Part shown: one piece after another, positions 23,001-31,907 of the stretch
Numbering within the stretch: position 1 is the stretch's first letter
Layout: each line of letters begins with the position of its first letter
Source: Pristionchus mayeri
Lineage: Eukaryota > Nematoda > Chromadorea > Rhabditida > Neodiplogasteridae
Assembly (NCBI GenBank): GCA_036245805.1
Contig: BTRK01000002.1
Location: 25,165,067 to 25,229,066, forward strand
Length of the DNA stretch: 64,000 nucleotides
Reading direction: 5' to 3'
Notes under the pieces: model-generated
Seen by the model: only the letters and a program-made list of their open reading frames with translations
Database searches by the model: none
What the model was told of the DNA's origin: nothing
Made by a program: the position numbers and the translations under genes

Positions 23001-23668
23001 CCTACTTGCAGTCGCGGCCACACATACGCTGCCAAGTGGCTCTGGAATCGGCTGCTGGCGGGTCCCTCCTACAACACCTCCACTGCCGTATTCTCGCAAG
23101 ACGCCTACTACTGCCCCTCTGTGGTGAGTGATCGTGTCCGGTCTACTATTTGACGTTCTGAAGCGTTAAGAATCTATAAATGTCTGCAGGGCTGTCCGTA
23201 CTTCCGCACGCCGCAGAACTTCGAGCACTGCTCCATCCTCACGGAGGTACGGGAGACTATAGATGGTAGCGCCTTCGAATTCATGAATATTTTTTAATTC
23301 AAAATTTTCGAAAATTGATTTCAGGATGACTACGAGGCTCGAAAATCGACTACCAGGAGGCCACGAACTACAACTCCCAAGGCGAACAGACGAGAGGTGA
23401 ACAGTCTGATATCATTCAAACGTGCGCTTCCAACCTTTTCTTACTGTGTACAATCCACCAGTAAAATTAACTCAAATTATTACACAAAATGGTATTTTTT
23501 CACGTAGTAAATCTTGGTTAATTGCAGACAATTCGTCGCAATCTGGTGGGAGTGATCGCCATCGTGGTCGTCCTCGCTCTCCTCGCAGTCTGCATTCTGG
23601 GAGGAGCCTTCTACTGCCATGGATTGAGAGCCACCAAGGGAAGATTCGAGGAACTGTCGGGGGTTTAG
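20050..23668 (+). CDS. Phospholipase-B/GDSL-like membrane protein, probable pseudoenzyme
   Basis: Sixteen exons with all phases closed, 483 aa: 20050-20094, 20423-20487, 20792-20867, 21164-21280, 21392-21566, 21723-21780, 21844-21913, 22022-22111, 22225-22302, 22399-22466, 22657-22744, 22810-22949, 23012-23123, 23190-23246, 23325-23396, 23528-23668. A signal peptide (MGTRLLLLLFLVASI) starts the protein. IVAALGDSLA at 91-101 contains the nucleophile Ser99. The family's GxND block reads AIGSEEMC (about 227-234), and the catalytic DxxH block before RRGHTYAAKWLW reads GEPQ, so the oxyanion Asn and the Asp/His pair appear replaced. The tail is Thr/Arg-rich, followed by one membrane segment (about 443-465) and a short cytosolic end. 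It is thus a membrane-anchored ectoprotein of the phospholipase B family; hydrolase activity is doubtful. A TTAA MITE lies in intron 2. Confidence 0.85.
20498..20749. mobile_element. TTAA-flanked MITE (aaggaggagt family), copy 2
   Basis: This has the same termini and body as 13557-13809, with TTAA at both ends. It lies in intron 2 of the phospholipase-B-like gene, in the same orientation relative to the plus strand as copy 1. Confidence 0.8.
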
Positions 23669-24211
23669 GAGAATCCTTCCTGTTCATTTTTCAATGTAAT
23701 TTGAGTAGAATCAATTACGAGCCCTTCATATCACCTCAAGATATTCGTCAAACATATCTCAACTCTTGCGGCATCCCCCTCAAATCTGAGATTCTTGTCA
23801 ATTTTTGCACTACGAGTAACTCAATCATCACTTACCAATCATTCCTGTCGAGTTAGAGAAACTTAATTGTTTAAATTCCGTTGATGCTTTACTCTTCTGT
23901 GTGCAATCGTGCTATAGATAAAAAAATTTCCTCTCCAAATCGAGTCATAATATCTCACTATAGCAGATTTCGGAGACCGATTCGTACTGTTGGAAAAGCT
24001 CAGCGCGAAAGAATAGCCACAAAAATACGCATTGAAGGTTGTTTAGGGCGTCTAAAAGTTGAGGCTTCATAAAGCGAAACGCGGCGAATCGCCCCGACTC
24101 GCCCGTTAGGAAGGCGATTGAGCGGCACTGTAATTTTCGGGAGGAGTGTGGCGTGGAATAAGTCGAAGCAGAAAACTTTTTCAAACGGAATAAGAACTGC
24201 ATATTGACAGC
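23669..24211. other. 3' flank of the phospholipase-B-like gene
   Basis: A mixed sequence follows the stop codon. No gene model fits. 24070-24160 is GC-richer (gcggcgaatcgccccgactcgcc) with no recognised function. Confidence 0.4.
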
Positions 24212-25978
24212 TATATCACGCGTCTTCTGAGAGATTGCATGAAAACGGACCCCTCGCGGAACAAGGAGCCGAAAGTTTGAGCAATATCCATGAGATATTT
24301 ATGTTTGAGTATATTGGGGACGAGAAAACTTTTGACGTTGGCAGTTTTTCCCAGAACCGTCTTTTAGGAATTTTCCTGTTTTGGTCCCGGCTCTACCATA
24401 AAACAGCTGCCAGATGAGCTAGGAGGATGGCTATGGGCTCAAAATGTGAGGAAAATTATTCTAAGCAACTTTTATGTTGGCGATGAAAATGTATGACTTC
24501 ATCTTCATCTTGAAAAAATTGAAAATTCATTTTTGAAACTAGAAAACAAATTCTACCGGCTCGGGGACCCCCCTCTTTACCACTTTTTGAGCACAGAATA
24601 TTAATCTACGACATCGACTTACTCTAGGAAAAAATAGAACTGGCGGCTAAACCCGTGGCTTTTTGAGATTTGAGGCTGGAAAGACCAAAAAATGACCAAA
24701 ATTAATTTTTTTCGATTTTTTCAACTTTTAAAAATATCCATATTTTGAACTCCCGATGATATTTTCTCTTATATTTTTCCATTTCCGATCTCAGAATGTT
24801 GTTTTTGACTTCAACAGAGCTAAATCCACAAATTTACCCAGACCCGTCCCCTCATTTTGGGGTCGAAAAATCGAATTTCTCAAAATTATTTATAATACAG
24901 TTTTTATGGTGTATTTTGTCGCGTAGAAGCCGAATTTCACTACTAGAACGCGTGAAAATTCTAAATAAACGAGTTGTTAACGGAAAAGCGACAATGTCGA
25001 CCGAAAAAAAAACCAAAAATAATATTTCAAAAAATATATTGAATGATTGAATTTTCCGAATCCACAAGTTGTAACACATACACTAAGTTAAGTATGTCTA
25101 ACTATTTGATGAGTTTGAAAAGTAATCTAAGAGCTTATGGATGCTTCACTATCACGAAATTTCGCAATTGCGACCCATATTCTCGCATTTTTTAATTGAG
25201 ATGTTGGCTCTTGTAGGATCGAAATTTCGTTAATAACTCCTTTATTTAGAATTTTCACGCGTTCTAGTAGTGAAATTCGGATTCTACGAGACAAAAGACA
25301 CCATAAAAACTGTATTATAAATAGTTTTGAGAAATTCGATTTTTCGACCCAAAATGACTGGACTGGTCTGGGTAAATTTGTGGATTTAGCTTTGTTGAAG
25401 TGAAAAACGACATTCTGAGATTGGAAATGGCAAAATATAAGAGAAAATATCATCGGGAGTTCGAAATATGGATATATGGATAAGTTGAAAAAATCGAAAA
25501 AATCTAATTTTGGTCATTTTTTGGTCTTTCCAGCCTCAAATCTCAAAAAGCCACGGGTTTAGCCGCCAGTTCTACTTTTTTCTAGAGTAAGTCGATGTCG
25601 TAGATTCAGAATCTGTGCTCAAAAAGTGGTAAAGAGGGGGGGTAGAATTTGTTTTCTAGTTTCAAAAATGAATTTTCAATTTTTTCAAGATAAAGATGAA
25701 GCCACACATTTTCATCGCCAACATAAAAGTTGCTTAGAATAATTTTCGGCACATTTTGAGCCCAAAGCCATCCTCCTAGCTCATCTGGCAGCTGTTTTAT
25801 GGTAGAGCCGGAACCAAAACCGGAAAATTCCTAAAAGACGGTTCTGGGAAAAACTGCCAACGTCAAAAGTTTTCTCGTCTCCAATATACTCTAACATAAA
25901 TATCTCATGGATATTGCTCAAACTTTCGGCTCCTTGTTCCTCATCGTCATGCATTCTCTCAGAAGACGCGTGATATAT
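24212..25978. mobile_element. Foldback element, about 770-bp arms (copy C)
   Basis: The termini atatcacgcgtcttctgagag (24210) and its complement (25948-25975) start arms that stay inverted and similar up to about 24985 and from about 25225, leaving a loop near 240 bp. The sub-terminal module around 24355-24425 (cttttaggaattttcc, cccggctctac) is shared with copies A and B. Open frames at 24796-25050 and 25127-25453 mirror each other and are repeat by-products. No protein gene was found, so it is non-autonomous. Confidence 0.8.
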
Positions 25979-26729
25979 TGATCTACATCTACTATTGATC
26001 TACTTCTACGCTAGACTAACCTTTATGGGCATAGTCCAAATGGAGAATGAGAAGAGCAATGGCGTACTCAGAACTCATTCTGAAAGGAAGAATATGTGAA
26101 GAAGTAAACACGACAAGTGAAGTAATAATGAATGACGGTGTTCCTCCTTGTAGACGTCCGGTGAAGTAGCACGTGAAAGTAGCACGTCCGGTGTTAGACA
26201 GAGGTCGTAGAAAACGGATGAACCCATAAAAATGATCGAATGTCAGTCACGTTCCATTATGACTGTTGGGAATGTTAGGGATGCTCCTATATAAAACGTT
26301 CGGTCTTATCTAGAAGGGGAACGGATGTAACCAGAGGAAATGAAAAACCTCTGATTTCATGGGTCCGAAAAAAACACGGACCCTGATGTTTTGAAAATTT
26401 CGATGGAACCTGAAGACCAGATAGAGCGCAATATTTCAAATCGATTGTTCTAGAGAAACCCTTAAAACTTCAATTACGTGAATTCAAATCTCGTGCCTTT
26501 TCCAGAAATTCTCCGTTCGGAACTAACACTCTTTTTCTTTTTCCATCCGCTTTTTCCTAAACTAGTAGGGCATTAGACAAAACATAAGAGGAATAGTGAA
26601 ATTCGTTACCAGAGCGGGAAAATAAATAGTCAAGCATGGCAAAGCCGCTTTCACTTTCCACTCCTTCCCTAAGGATATCGAAAGGGGAGCACTGGTCGCA
26701 AGGATGAAAGCTAAGATACGACTTTCCAT
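25979..26729. other. Spacer before the tRNA array
   Basis: No gene was recognised. Short words such as gtagcacgtccggtg repeat near 26155-26195. The array unit's spacer sequence does not extend into it. Confidence 0.45.
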
Positions 26730-26801
26730 GGCTGAGTGGTCTAGTGGTATGATTCTCGCTTAGGGTGCGAGAGGTCCCGGGTTCAATCCCCGGCTCAGCC
26801 C
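26730..26801 (+). tRNA. tRNA-Pro(AGG), array copy 1
   Basis: A 72-nt cloverleaf: acceptor GGCTGAG/CTCAGCC, anticodon stem CTCGC/GCGAG with loop TTAGGGT (anticodon AGG), T-stem CCGGG/CCCGG. The pol III A box is TGGTCTAGTGG (positions 8-18) and the B box GGTTCAATCC (51-60). A TTTTT terminator follows 4 nt downstream. This is the consensus sequence for the array. Confidence 0.95.
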
Positions 26802-26876
26802 TACTTTTTCGATTATTTTACTTCGAATAGATCCAGTTTTCGAAAGATAAGGGATCTATCGGCTGAGGATATACAT

Positions 26877-26948
26877 GGCTGAGTGGTCTAGTGGTATGAT
26901 TCTCGCTTAGGGTGCGAGAGGTCCCGGGTTCAATCCCCGGCTCAGCCC
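26877..26948 (+). tRNA. tRNA-Pro(AGG), array copy 2
   Basis: Consensus copy, followed by ctacTTTTT. The spacing to copy 1 is 147 bp. Confidence 0.95.
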
Positions 26949-27023
26949 TACTTTTTCGATTATTTTACTTCGAATAGATCCAGTTTTCGAAAGTTATGAG
27001 ATCTATCGGCTGAAGTTAAACAT

Positions 27024-27095
27024 GGCTGAGTGGTCTAGTGGTATGATTCTCGCTTAGGGTGCGAGAGGTCCCGGGTTCAATCCCCGGCTCAGCCC
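27024..27095 (+). tRNA. tRNA-Pro(AGG), array copy 3
   Basis: Consensus copy, followed by ctacTTTTT. Confidence 0.95.
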
Positions 27096-27170
27096 TACTT
27101 TTTCGATTATTTTACTTCGAATAGATCCAGTTTTCGAAAGTTATGAGATCTATCGGCTGAAGTTAAACAT

Positions 27171-27242
27171 GGCTGAGTGGTCTAGTGGTATGATTCTCGC
27201 TTAGGGTGCGAGAGGTCCCGGGTTCAATCCCCGGCTCAGCCC
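27171..27242 (+). tRNA. tRNA-Pro(AGG), array copy 4
   Basis: Consensus copy, followed by ctacTTTTT. Confidence 0.95.
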
Positions 27243-27317
27243 TACTTTTTCGATTATTTTACTTCGAATAGATCCAGTTTTCGAAAGATAAGAGATATAT
27301 CGGCTGAGGATAATCAT

Positions 27318-27389
27318 GGCTGAGTGGTCTAGTGGTATGATTCTCGCTTAGGGTGCGAGAGGTCCCGGGTTCAATCCCCGGCTCAGCCC
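27318..27389 (+). tRNA. tRNA-Pro(AGG), array copy 5
   Basis: Consensus copy. The spacer after it is the shorter type (ataatttacatag), giving a 146-bp unit. Confidence 0.95.
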
Positions 27390-27463
27390 TACTTTTTCGA
27401 TAATTTACATAGAATAGATCCAGTTTTCGAAAGATAAGAGATATATCGGCTGAGGATAATCAT

Positions 27464-27535
27464 GGCTGAGTGGTCTAGTGGTATGATTCTCGCTTAGGGT
27501 GCGAGAGGTCCCGGGTTCAATCCCCGGCGCAGCCC
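27464..27535 (+). tRNA. tRNA-Pro(AGG), array copy 6, acceptor variant
   Basis: Position 66 is G instead of T, so acceptor pair 6-66 becomes A-G. All else is consensus. Confidence 0.85.
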
Positions 27536-27609
27536 TACTTTTTCGATAATTTACATAGAATAGATCCAGTTTTCGAAAGATAAGGGATATATCGGCTGAG
27601 GATAATCAT

Positions 27610-27681
27610 GGCTGAGTGGTCTAGTGGTATGATTCTCGCTTAGGGTGCGAGAGGTCCCGGGTTCAATCCCCGGCTCAGCCC
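27610..27681 (+). tRNA. tRNA-Pro(AGG), array copy 7
   Basis: Consensus copy in the 146-bp unit type. Confidence 0.95.
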
Positions 27682-27755
27682 TACTTTTTCGATAATTTAC
27701 ATAGAATAGATCCAGTTTTCGAAAGATAAGAGATATATCGGCTGAGGATAATCAT

Positions 27756-27827
27756 GGCTGAGTGGTCTAGTGGTATGATTCTCGCTTAGGGTGCGAGAGG
27801 TCCCGGGTTCAATCCCCGGCTCAGCAC
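27756..27827 (+). tRNA. tRNA-Pro(AGG), array copy 8, acceptor variant
   Basis: Position 71 is A instead of C, which breaks the first acceptor pair (G1-A71). Confidence 0.8.
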
Positions 27828-27901
27828 TACTTTTTCGATAATTTACATAGAATAGATCCAGTTTTCGAAAGATAAGAGATATATCGGCTGAGGATAATCA
27901 T

Positions 27902-27973
27902 GGCTGAGTGGTCTAGTGGTATGATTCTCGCTTAGGGTGCGAGAGGTCCCGGGTTCAATCCCCGGCTCAGCCC
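27902..27973 (+). tRNA. tRNA-Pro(AGG), array copy 9
   Basis: Consensus copy. The spacer after it returns to the longer type. Confidence 0.95.
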
Positions 27974-28048
27974 TACTTTTTCGATTATTTTACTTCGAAT
28001 AGATCCAGTTTTCGAAAGTTATGAAATCTATCGGCTGAAGTTAAACAT

Positions 28049-28120
28049 GGCTGAGTGGTCTAGTGGTATGATTCTCGCTTAGGGTGCGAGAGGTCCCGGG
28101 TTCAATCCCCGGCTCAGCCC
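28049..28120 (+). tRNA. tRNA-Pro(AGG), array copy 10
   Basis: Consensus copy. Confidence 0.95.
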
Positions 28121-28195
28121 TACTTTTTCGATTATTTTACTTCGAATAGATCCAGTTTTCGAAAGTTATGAGATCTATCGGCTGAAGTTAAACAT

Positions 28196-28267
28196 GGCTG
28201 AGTGGTCTAGTGGTATGATTCTCGCTTAGGGTGCGAGAGGTCCCGGGTTCAATCCCCGGCTCAGCCC
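28196..28267 (+). tRNA. tRNA-Pro(AGG), array copy 11
   Basis: Consensus copy. Confidence 0.95.
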
Positions 28268-28342
28268 TACTTTTTCGATTATTTTACTTCGAATAGATCC
28301 AGTTTTCGAAAGATAAGAGATATATCGGCTGAGGATAATCAT

Positions 28343-28414
28343 GGCTGAGTGGTCTAGTGGTATGATTCTCGCTTAGGGTGCGAGAGGTCCCGGGTTCAAT
28401 CCCCGGCGCAGCCC
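28343..28414 (+). tRNA. tRNA-Pro(AGG), array copy 12, acceptor variant
   Basis: It carries the same T66G change as copy 6, again followed by a consensus copy, which suggests a multi-unit duplication. Confidence 0.85.
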
Positions 28415-28488
28415 TACTTTTTCGATAATTTACATAGAATAGATCCAGTTTTCGAAAGATAAGGGATATATCGGCTGAGGATAATCAT

Positions 28489-28560
28489 GGCTGAGTGGTC
28501 TAGTGGTATGATTCTCGCTTAGGGTGCGAGAGGTCCCGGGTTCAATCCCCGGCTCAGCCC
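28489..28560 (+). tRNA. tRNA-Pro(AGG), array copy 13
   Basis: Consensus copy. Confidence 0.95.
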
Positions 28561-28634
28561 TACTTTTTCGATAATTTACATAGAATAGATCCAGTTTTCG
28601 AAAGATAAGAGATATATCGGCTGAGGATAATCAT

Positions 28635-28706
28635 GGCTGAGTGGTCTAGTGGTATGATGCTCGCTTAGGGTGCGAGAGGTCCCGTGTTCAATCCCCGGCT
28701 CAGCCC
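28635..28706 (+). tRNA. tRNA-Pro(AGG), array copy 14, T-stem/B-box variant
   Basis: Positions 25 (T to G) and 51 (G to T) are changed. The latter breaks a T-stem pair and alters the first base of the B box. Confidence 0.75.
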
Positions 28707-28781
28707 TACTTTTTCGATTATTTTACTTCGAATAGATCCAGTTTTCGACAGATAAGAGATCTATCGGCTGAGGATAATCAT

Positions 28782-28853
28782 GGCTGAGTGGTCTAGTGGT
28801 ATGATTCTCGCTTAGGGTGCGAGAGGTCCCGGGTTCAATCCCCGGCTCAGCAC
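28782..28853 (+). tRNA. tRNA-Pro(AGG), array copy 15, acceptor variant
   Basis: It carries the same C71A change as copy 8. Confidence 0.8.
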
Positions 28854-28927
28854 TACTTTTTCGATAATTTACATAGAATAGATCCAGTTTTCGAAAGATA
28901 AGAGATATATCGGCTGAGGATAATCAT

Positions 28928-28999
28928 GGCTGAGTGGTCTAGTGGTATGATTCTCGCTTAGGGTGCGAGAGGTCCCGGGTTCAATCCCCGGCTCAGCCC
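28928..28999 (+). tRNA. tRNA-Pro(AGG), array copy 16
   Basis: Consensus copy. Confidence 0.95.
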
Positions 29000-29074
29000 T
29001 ACTTTTTCGATTATTTTACTTCGAATAGATCCAGTTTTCGACAGATAAGAGATCTATCGGCTGAGGATAATCAT

Positions 29075-29146
29075 GGCTGAGTGGTCTAGTGGTATGATGC
29101 TCGCTTAGGGTGCGAGAGGTCCCGTGTTCAATCCCCGGCTCAGCCC
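29075..29146 (+). tRNA. tRNA-Pro(AGG), array copy 17, T-stem/B-box variant
   Basis: Changes T25G and G51T, as in copy 14. Confidence 0.75.
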
Positions 29147-29221
29147 TACTTTTTCGATTATTTTACTTCGAATAGATCCAGTTTTCGACAGATAAGAGAT
29201 CTATCGGCTGAGGATAATCAT

Positions 29222-29293
29222 GGCTGAGTGGTCTAGTGGTATGATGCTCGCTTAGGGTGCGAGAGGTCCCGTGTTCAATCCCCGGCTCGGCCC
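29222..29293 (+). tRNA. tRNA-Pro(AGG), array copy 18, most diverged full-length copy
   Basis: T25G and G51T plus A68G, which turns acceptor pair 4-68 into a U-G wobble. The following terminator context is ctacTTTTTagat. Confidence 0.7.
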
Positions 29294-29368
29294 TACTTTT
29301 TAGATAATTTTACTTCGAATAGATCCAGTTTTCAATAGATAAGAGATCTATCGGCAGAGGATAAACAT

Positions 29369-29440
29369 GGCTGAGTGGTCTAGTGGTATGATTCTCGCTT
29401 AGGGTGCGAGAGGTCCCGGGTTCAATCCCCGGCTCAGCCC
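29369..29440 (+). tRNA. tRNA-Pro(AGG), array copy 19
   Basis: Consensus copy, preceded by a variant spacer (atcggcagaggataaac). Confidence 0.95.
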
Positions 29441-29515
29441 TACTTTTTCGATTATTTTACTTCGAATAGATCCAGTTTTCGAAAGTTATGAGATCTATCG
29501 GCTGAAGTTAAACAT

Positions 29516-29587
29516 GGCTGAGTGGTCTAGTGGTATGATTCTCGCTTAGGGTGCGAGAGGTCCCGTGTTCAATCCCCGGCTCAGCCC
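29516..29587 (+). tRNA. tRNA-Pro(AGG), array copy 20, T-stem/B-box variant
   Basis: It carries only G51T. It therefore separates that change from T25G found with it elsewhere. Confidence 0.75.
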
Positions 29588-29662
29588 TACTTTTTAGATA
29601 ATTTTACTTCGAATAGATCCAGTTTTCGATAGATAAGAGATCTATCGGCAGAGAATAAACAT

Positions 29663-29734
29663 GGCTGAGTGGTCTAGTGGTATGATTCTCGCTTAGGGTG
29701 CGAGAGGTCCCGGGTTCAATCCCCGGCTCAGCCC
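29663..29734 (+). tRNA. tRNA-Pro(AGG), array copy 21
   Basis: Consensus copy, the last complete one. Confidence 0.95.
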
Positions 29735-29809
29735 TACTTTTTCGATTATTTTACTTCGAATAGATCCAGTTTTCGAAAGTTATGAGATCTATCGGCCGAG
29801 GATAAACAT

Positions 29810-29861
29810 GGCTGAGTGGTCTAGTGGTATGATTCTCGCTTAGGGTGCGAGAGGTCCCGGG
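29810..29861 (+). pseudogene. tRNA-Pro(AGG) copy 22, truncated
   Basis: It is identical to the consensus through position 52 and then stops. The next bases, gattgaacccgg, are the reverse complement of the T-arm. The 3' T-stem and acceptor strands are missing, so no tRNA can form. This marks the array's end. Confidence 0.9.
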
Positions 29862-30154
29862 GATTGAACCCGGAGAGATCCCGTGTTACCTTGCTTGCTC
29901 ATACCTTGCTCAATCCCACGTTTTCCATTATTGTATACTATTGTGAGGACATTTTTACAATCTCAGAAATTTTCTAAATATGCATAAATCCTTTGACACC
30001 AATATAGAGCAAAACCAGTCTGTATATTGCAATTTTGTGTACAAATTTCACATGTTTCTCTGAGTGCATGCACAAATATACGATTTGCTTTATCGCCGTA
30101 CAGTTTCGGTATTTCTGAAAACCAGAATACGGTAGGCTACATCACACAACGCAG
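29862..30154. other. Spacer after the tRNA array
   Basis: It begins with the inverted T-arm scar. The rest is AT-rich with no feature seen. Confidence 0.5.
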
Positions 30155-30438
30155 TCACTCGGGCTGGGTGGCATCTGTGGCGACCTCTTCGGGAGTGTCT
30201 GATGAAGGTACTTTATTCACTGGCTCCATGAAGTCGGCGAATTTTGCCTGGAAATAGTTTGAAATAGCCTGCTGCGTAATCCTTCCAAACCAGATCGCAC
30301 TGTTCTCCGGGAGCTAGTGAGATCGTAGGAGGAGGAGGCAATTTCTGCAATGGGAACAAGTATAATAGTTATTGAGGAGATCATCAACGCATATGGGACG
30401 AAGGCGTTGATAAATTAAAAGAAAAGCACCTGAGACAT
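30155..30438 (-). CDS. Small orphan gene sharing its first exon with the gene at 31908
   Basis: Exon 1 (30430-30438) encodes only MSQ; exon 2 (30155-30313) continues with LPENSAIWFGRITQQAI and ends DATQPE, for 55 aa in all. The acceptor is ctcactag. The leader and first exon (ctcaatcggttg, then atgtctcag and a GT) match those of the plus-strand gene at 31908, so the two probably share ancestry. An alternative acceptor (cccattgcag, 30345) would give a different frame. No domain was recognised. Confidence 0.4.
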
Positions 30439-30901
30439 AGTCGAGCAACCGATTGAGAGGAGCGAAGGTGGATGGAATGAAGAGAGGCGAGGGAGTATTT
30501 TGCACTTTCGTTGAACAATAAATAATTGAGTTTACGCAAATTTGTCTGGTCTGGATTTTGAAGAAGATTACCTCTTCACTTCATGGATAACATGATACGT
30601 CCCGAGCTAATTTCAGTCCTGATTGTTTCGTTCTGCTCCTTCTGATCAATCTATTCCATCAATTATTCTATCAATTACGCTTTCTCTCCCGGAGGGGGAT
30701 CTACCATTTATTACCCTAATTGATCAATCTCGACCAGAGGGCATCTCTTCTTTTTTTTCTATTGCCTTGTCGGATGCCTCCACCGAGAGATGGAAAGGCT
30801 GTTGATACACTCTCACAATCTGATCACTCCAATGCTATTCTTAATTTGTTGTTCTCCATTACTTGCCAGTTGACATTCTGATTTTTCCAGGTATCGTTAC
30901 A
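30439..30901. promoter_or_regulatory. Intergenic region between divergent genes
   Basis: It separates the minus-strand orphan from the AT-hook/zipper gene. It is pyrimidine-rich near 30640-30770. The acceptor-like ttttccag lies 10 bp before the ATG at 30902, so a 5'-UTR intron or trans-splice site is likely. Confidence 0.4.
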
Positions 30902-31497
30902 ATGGATTCTCCTCGCCCTCATCGCTCAATCGCATCCGTATCATCATACGAAGATCACACAGACATACCCTCTTCTCCCTCTCAATCCACCCACTACTAT
31001 GGTACGATTTTTCATTTTTTATGAATATTTTTTATCCTCAGCTTTCTCATCTTCCTATCTTTACAGGTTCGTACTCGTCAGTTTCGCCATCTTCAATTGC
31101 TCTTCGAGACAATTCACCTCCTCTGAGGAAGACTTCTAATGCTCCAAGGATGACCTCGACTGAGGTCAAGCGAGGGAGGGGACGTCCATCTGGATCGAAG
31201 AGTGACTCGAAGATGGCCATCTACTCCAAGCAGTACAGAGAATCGAAGAAGAACGAGAGCGTCCATTTGGGCAAAGAAGTCGACAAACTCGCTCGTGAAA
31301 ACGAATTGCTACTGAGGGAGAACGACTATCTGAAGTTGGAAGCAGAGAGACTCCGCGGGACTCAGTATATGAGTGCTCAGTATGTCAGCCTCATGGAATC
31401 TCTGAGAAGCAGCCCTGGCACATACAAGATGAGTTTTGGCGAGAATGGAGAATCGTATCTTGAACCTGTGAACTTTTCGACCCGTGCGACTGACTAA
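30902..31497 (+). CDS. AT-hook plus leucine-zipper protein (bZIP-like)
   Basis: Two exons (30902-31001, 31067-31497), 176 aa. A Ser/Pro-rich N-terminus is followed by an AT-hook (KRGRGRPSGSK, 68-78) that should bind AT-rich minor groove. A zipper follows, with Leu at 101, 108, 115, 122 and 129, exactly seven apart, with charged e/g positions. The bZIP rule N-x7-R/K-x9-L puts the key Arg at R91, which is present, but the invariant Asn position is M83. DNA binding by the basic region may therefore be altered or taken over by the AT-hook. It is a probable nuclear transcription regulator; partners are unknown. Confidence 0.75.
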
Positions 31498-31907
31498 AAC
31501 CATAACTTATACCTTGAAATATATTTTTAATTATCGCTTTCTCTTGTAATATCTTATCTCCTCCGATCCTAAAGTGTCTGGCAATTCCCTCGTTTCTCAT
31601 GCATCGATAAAGGAAATGTTTGTATCCTGCATTCAAATGTGAGAACTTCCAAAAATCGCATAGCAAGACAACAATAAAATGAACAATGGGGCTTTGATTT
31701 ATTGGTCATCGTATGTAGAACGATCTCTTTTTTGAGAATATTCCAGTACAGCTAAGGATAAGAACCTTTTTGTTATCTTGCCATCTTTGTAATCTTGTTA
31801 GATCCATTCTTTGATAATTCCAAAATTCTCTCTTGCAAATTGCTAGTCCATCTCCTCGATCCCTCTCATTTCGATCTCCTCCGCTGTTCTCAATCGGTTG
31901 TGCAACG
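31498..31907. other. Intergenic region
   Basis: It contains polyadenylation-like aataaaatg (31674) for the upstream gene. No gene was recognised. Confidence 0.4.

Larger units (their letters stand above)
26730..29861 (+). repeat. Tandem tRNA-Pro array, 22 units of 146-147 bp
   Basis: Each unit holds the gene, a TTTTT terminator and a spacer containing agatccagttttcga and tatcggctga. Two spacer types exist: acttcgaatag (147-bp units) and acatagaatag (146-bp units). Runs of the types and shared variants (copies 6-8 against 12-15) show that blocks of several units were duplicated. Confidence 0.95.

Noticed and set aside
24796..25453. Paired open frames sharing FSKLFIIQFLWC
   Set aside because: By-products of the inverted arms of the foldback element.
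26730..29861. Regularly spaced repeats resembling a CRISPR array
   Set aside because: The repeat is a 72-nt tRNA gene with a terminator, and the spacers are themselves near-identical.
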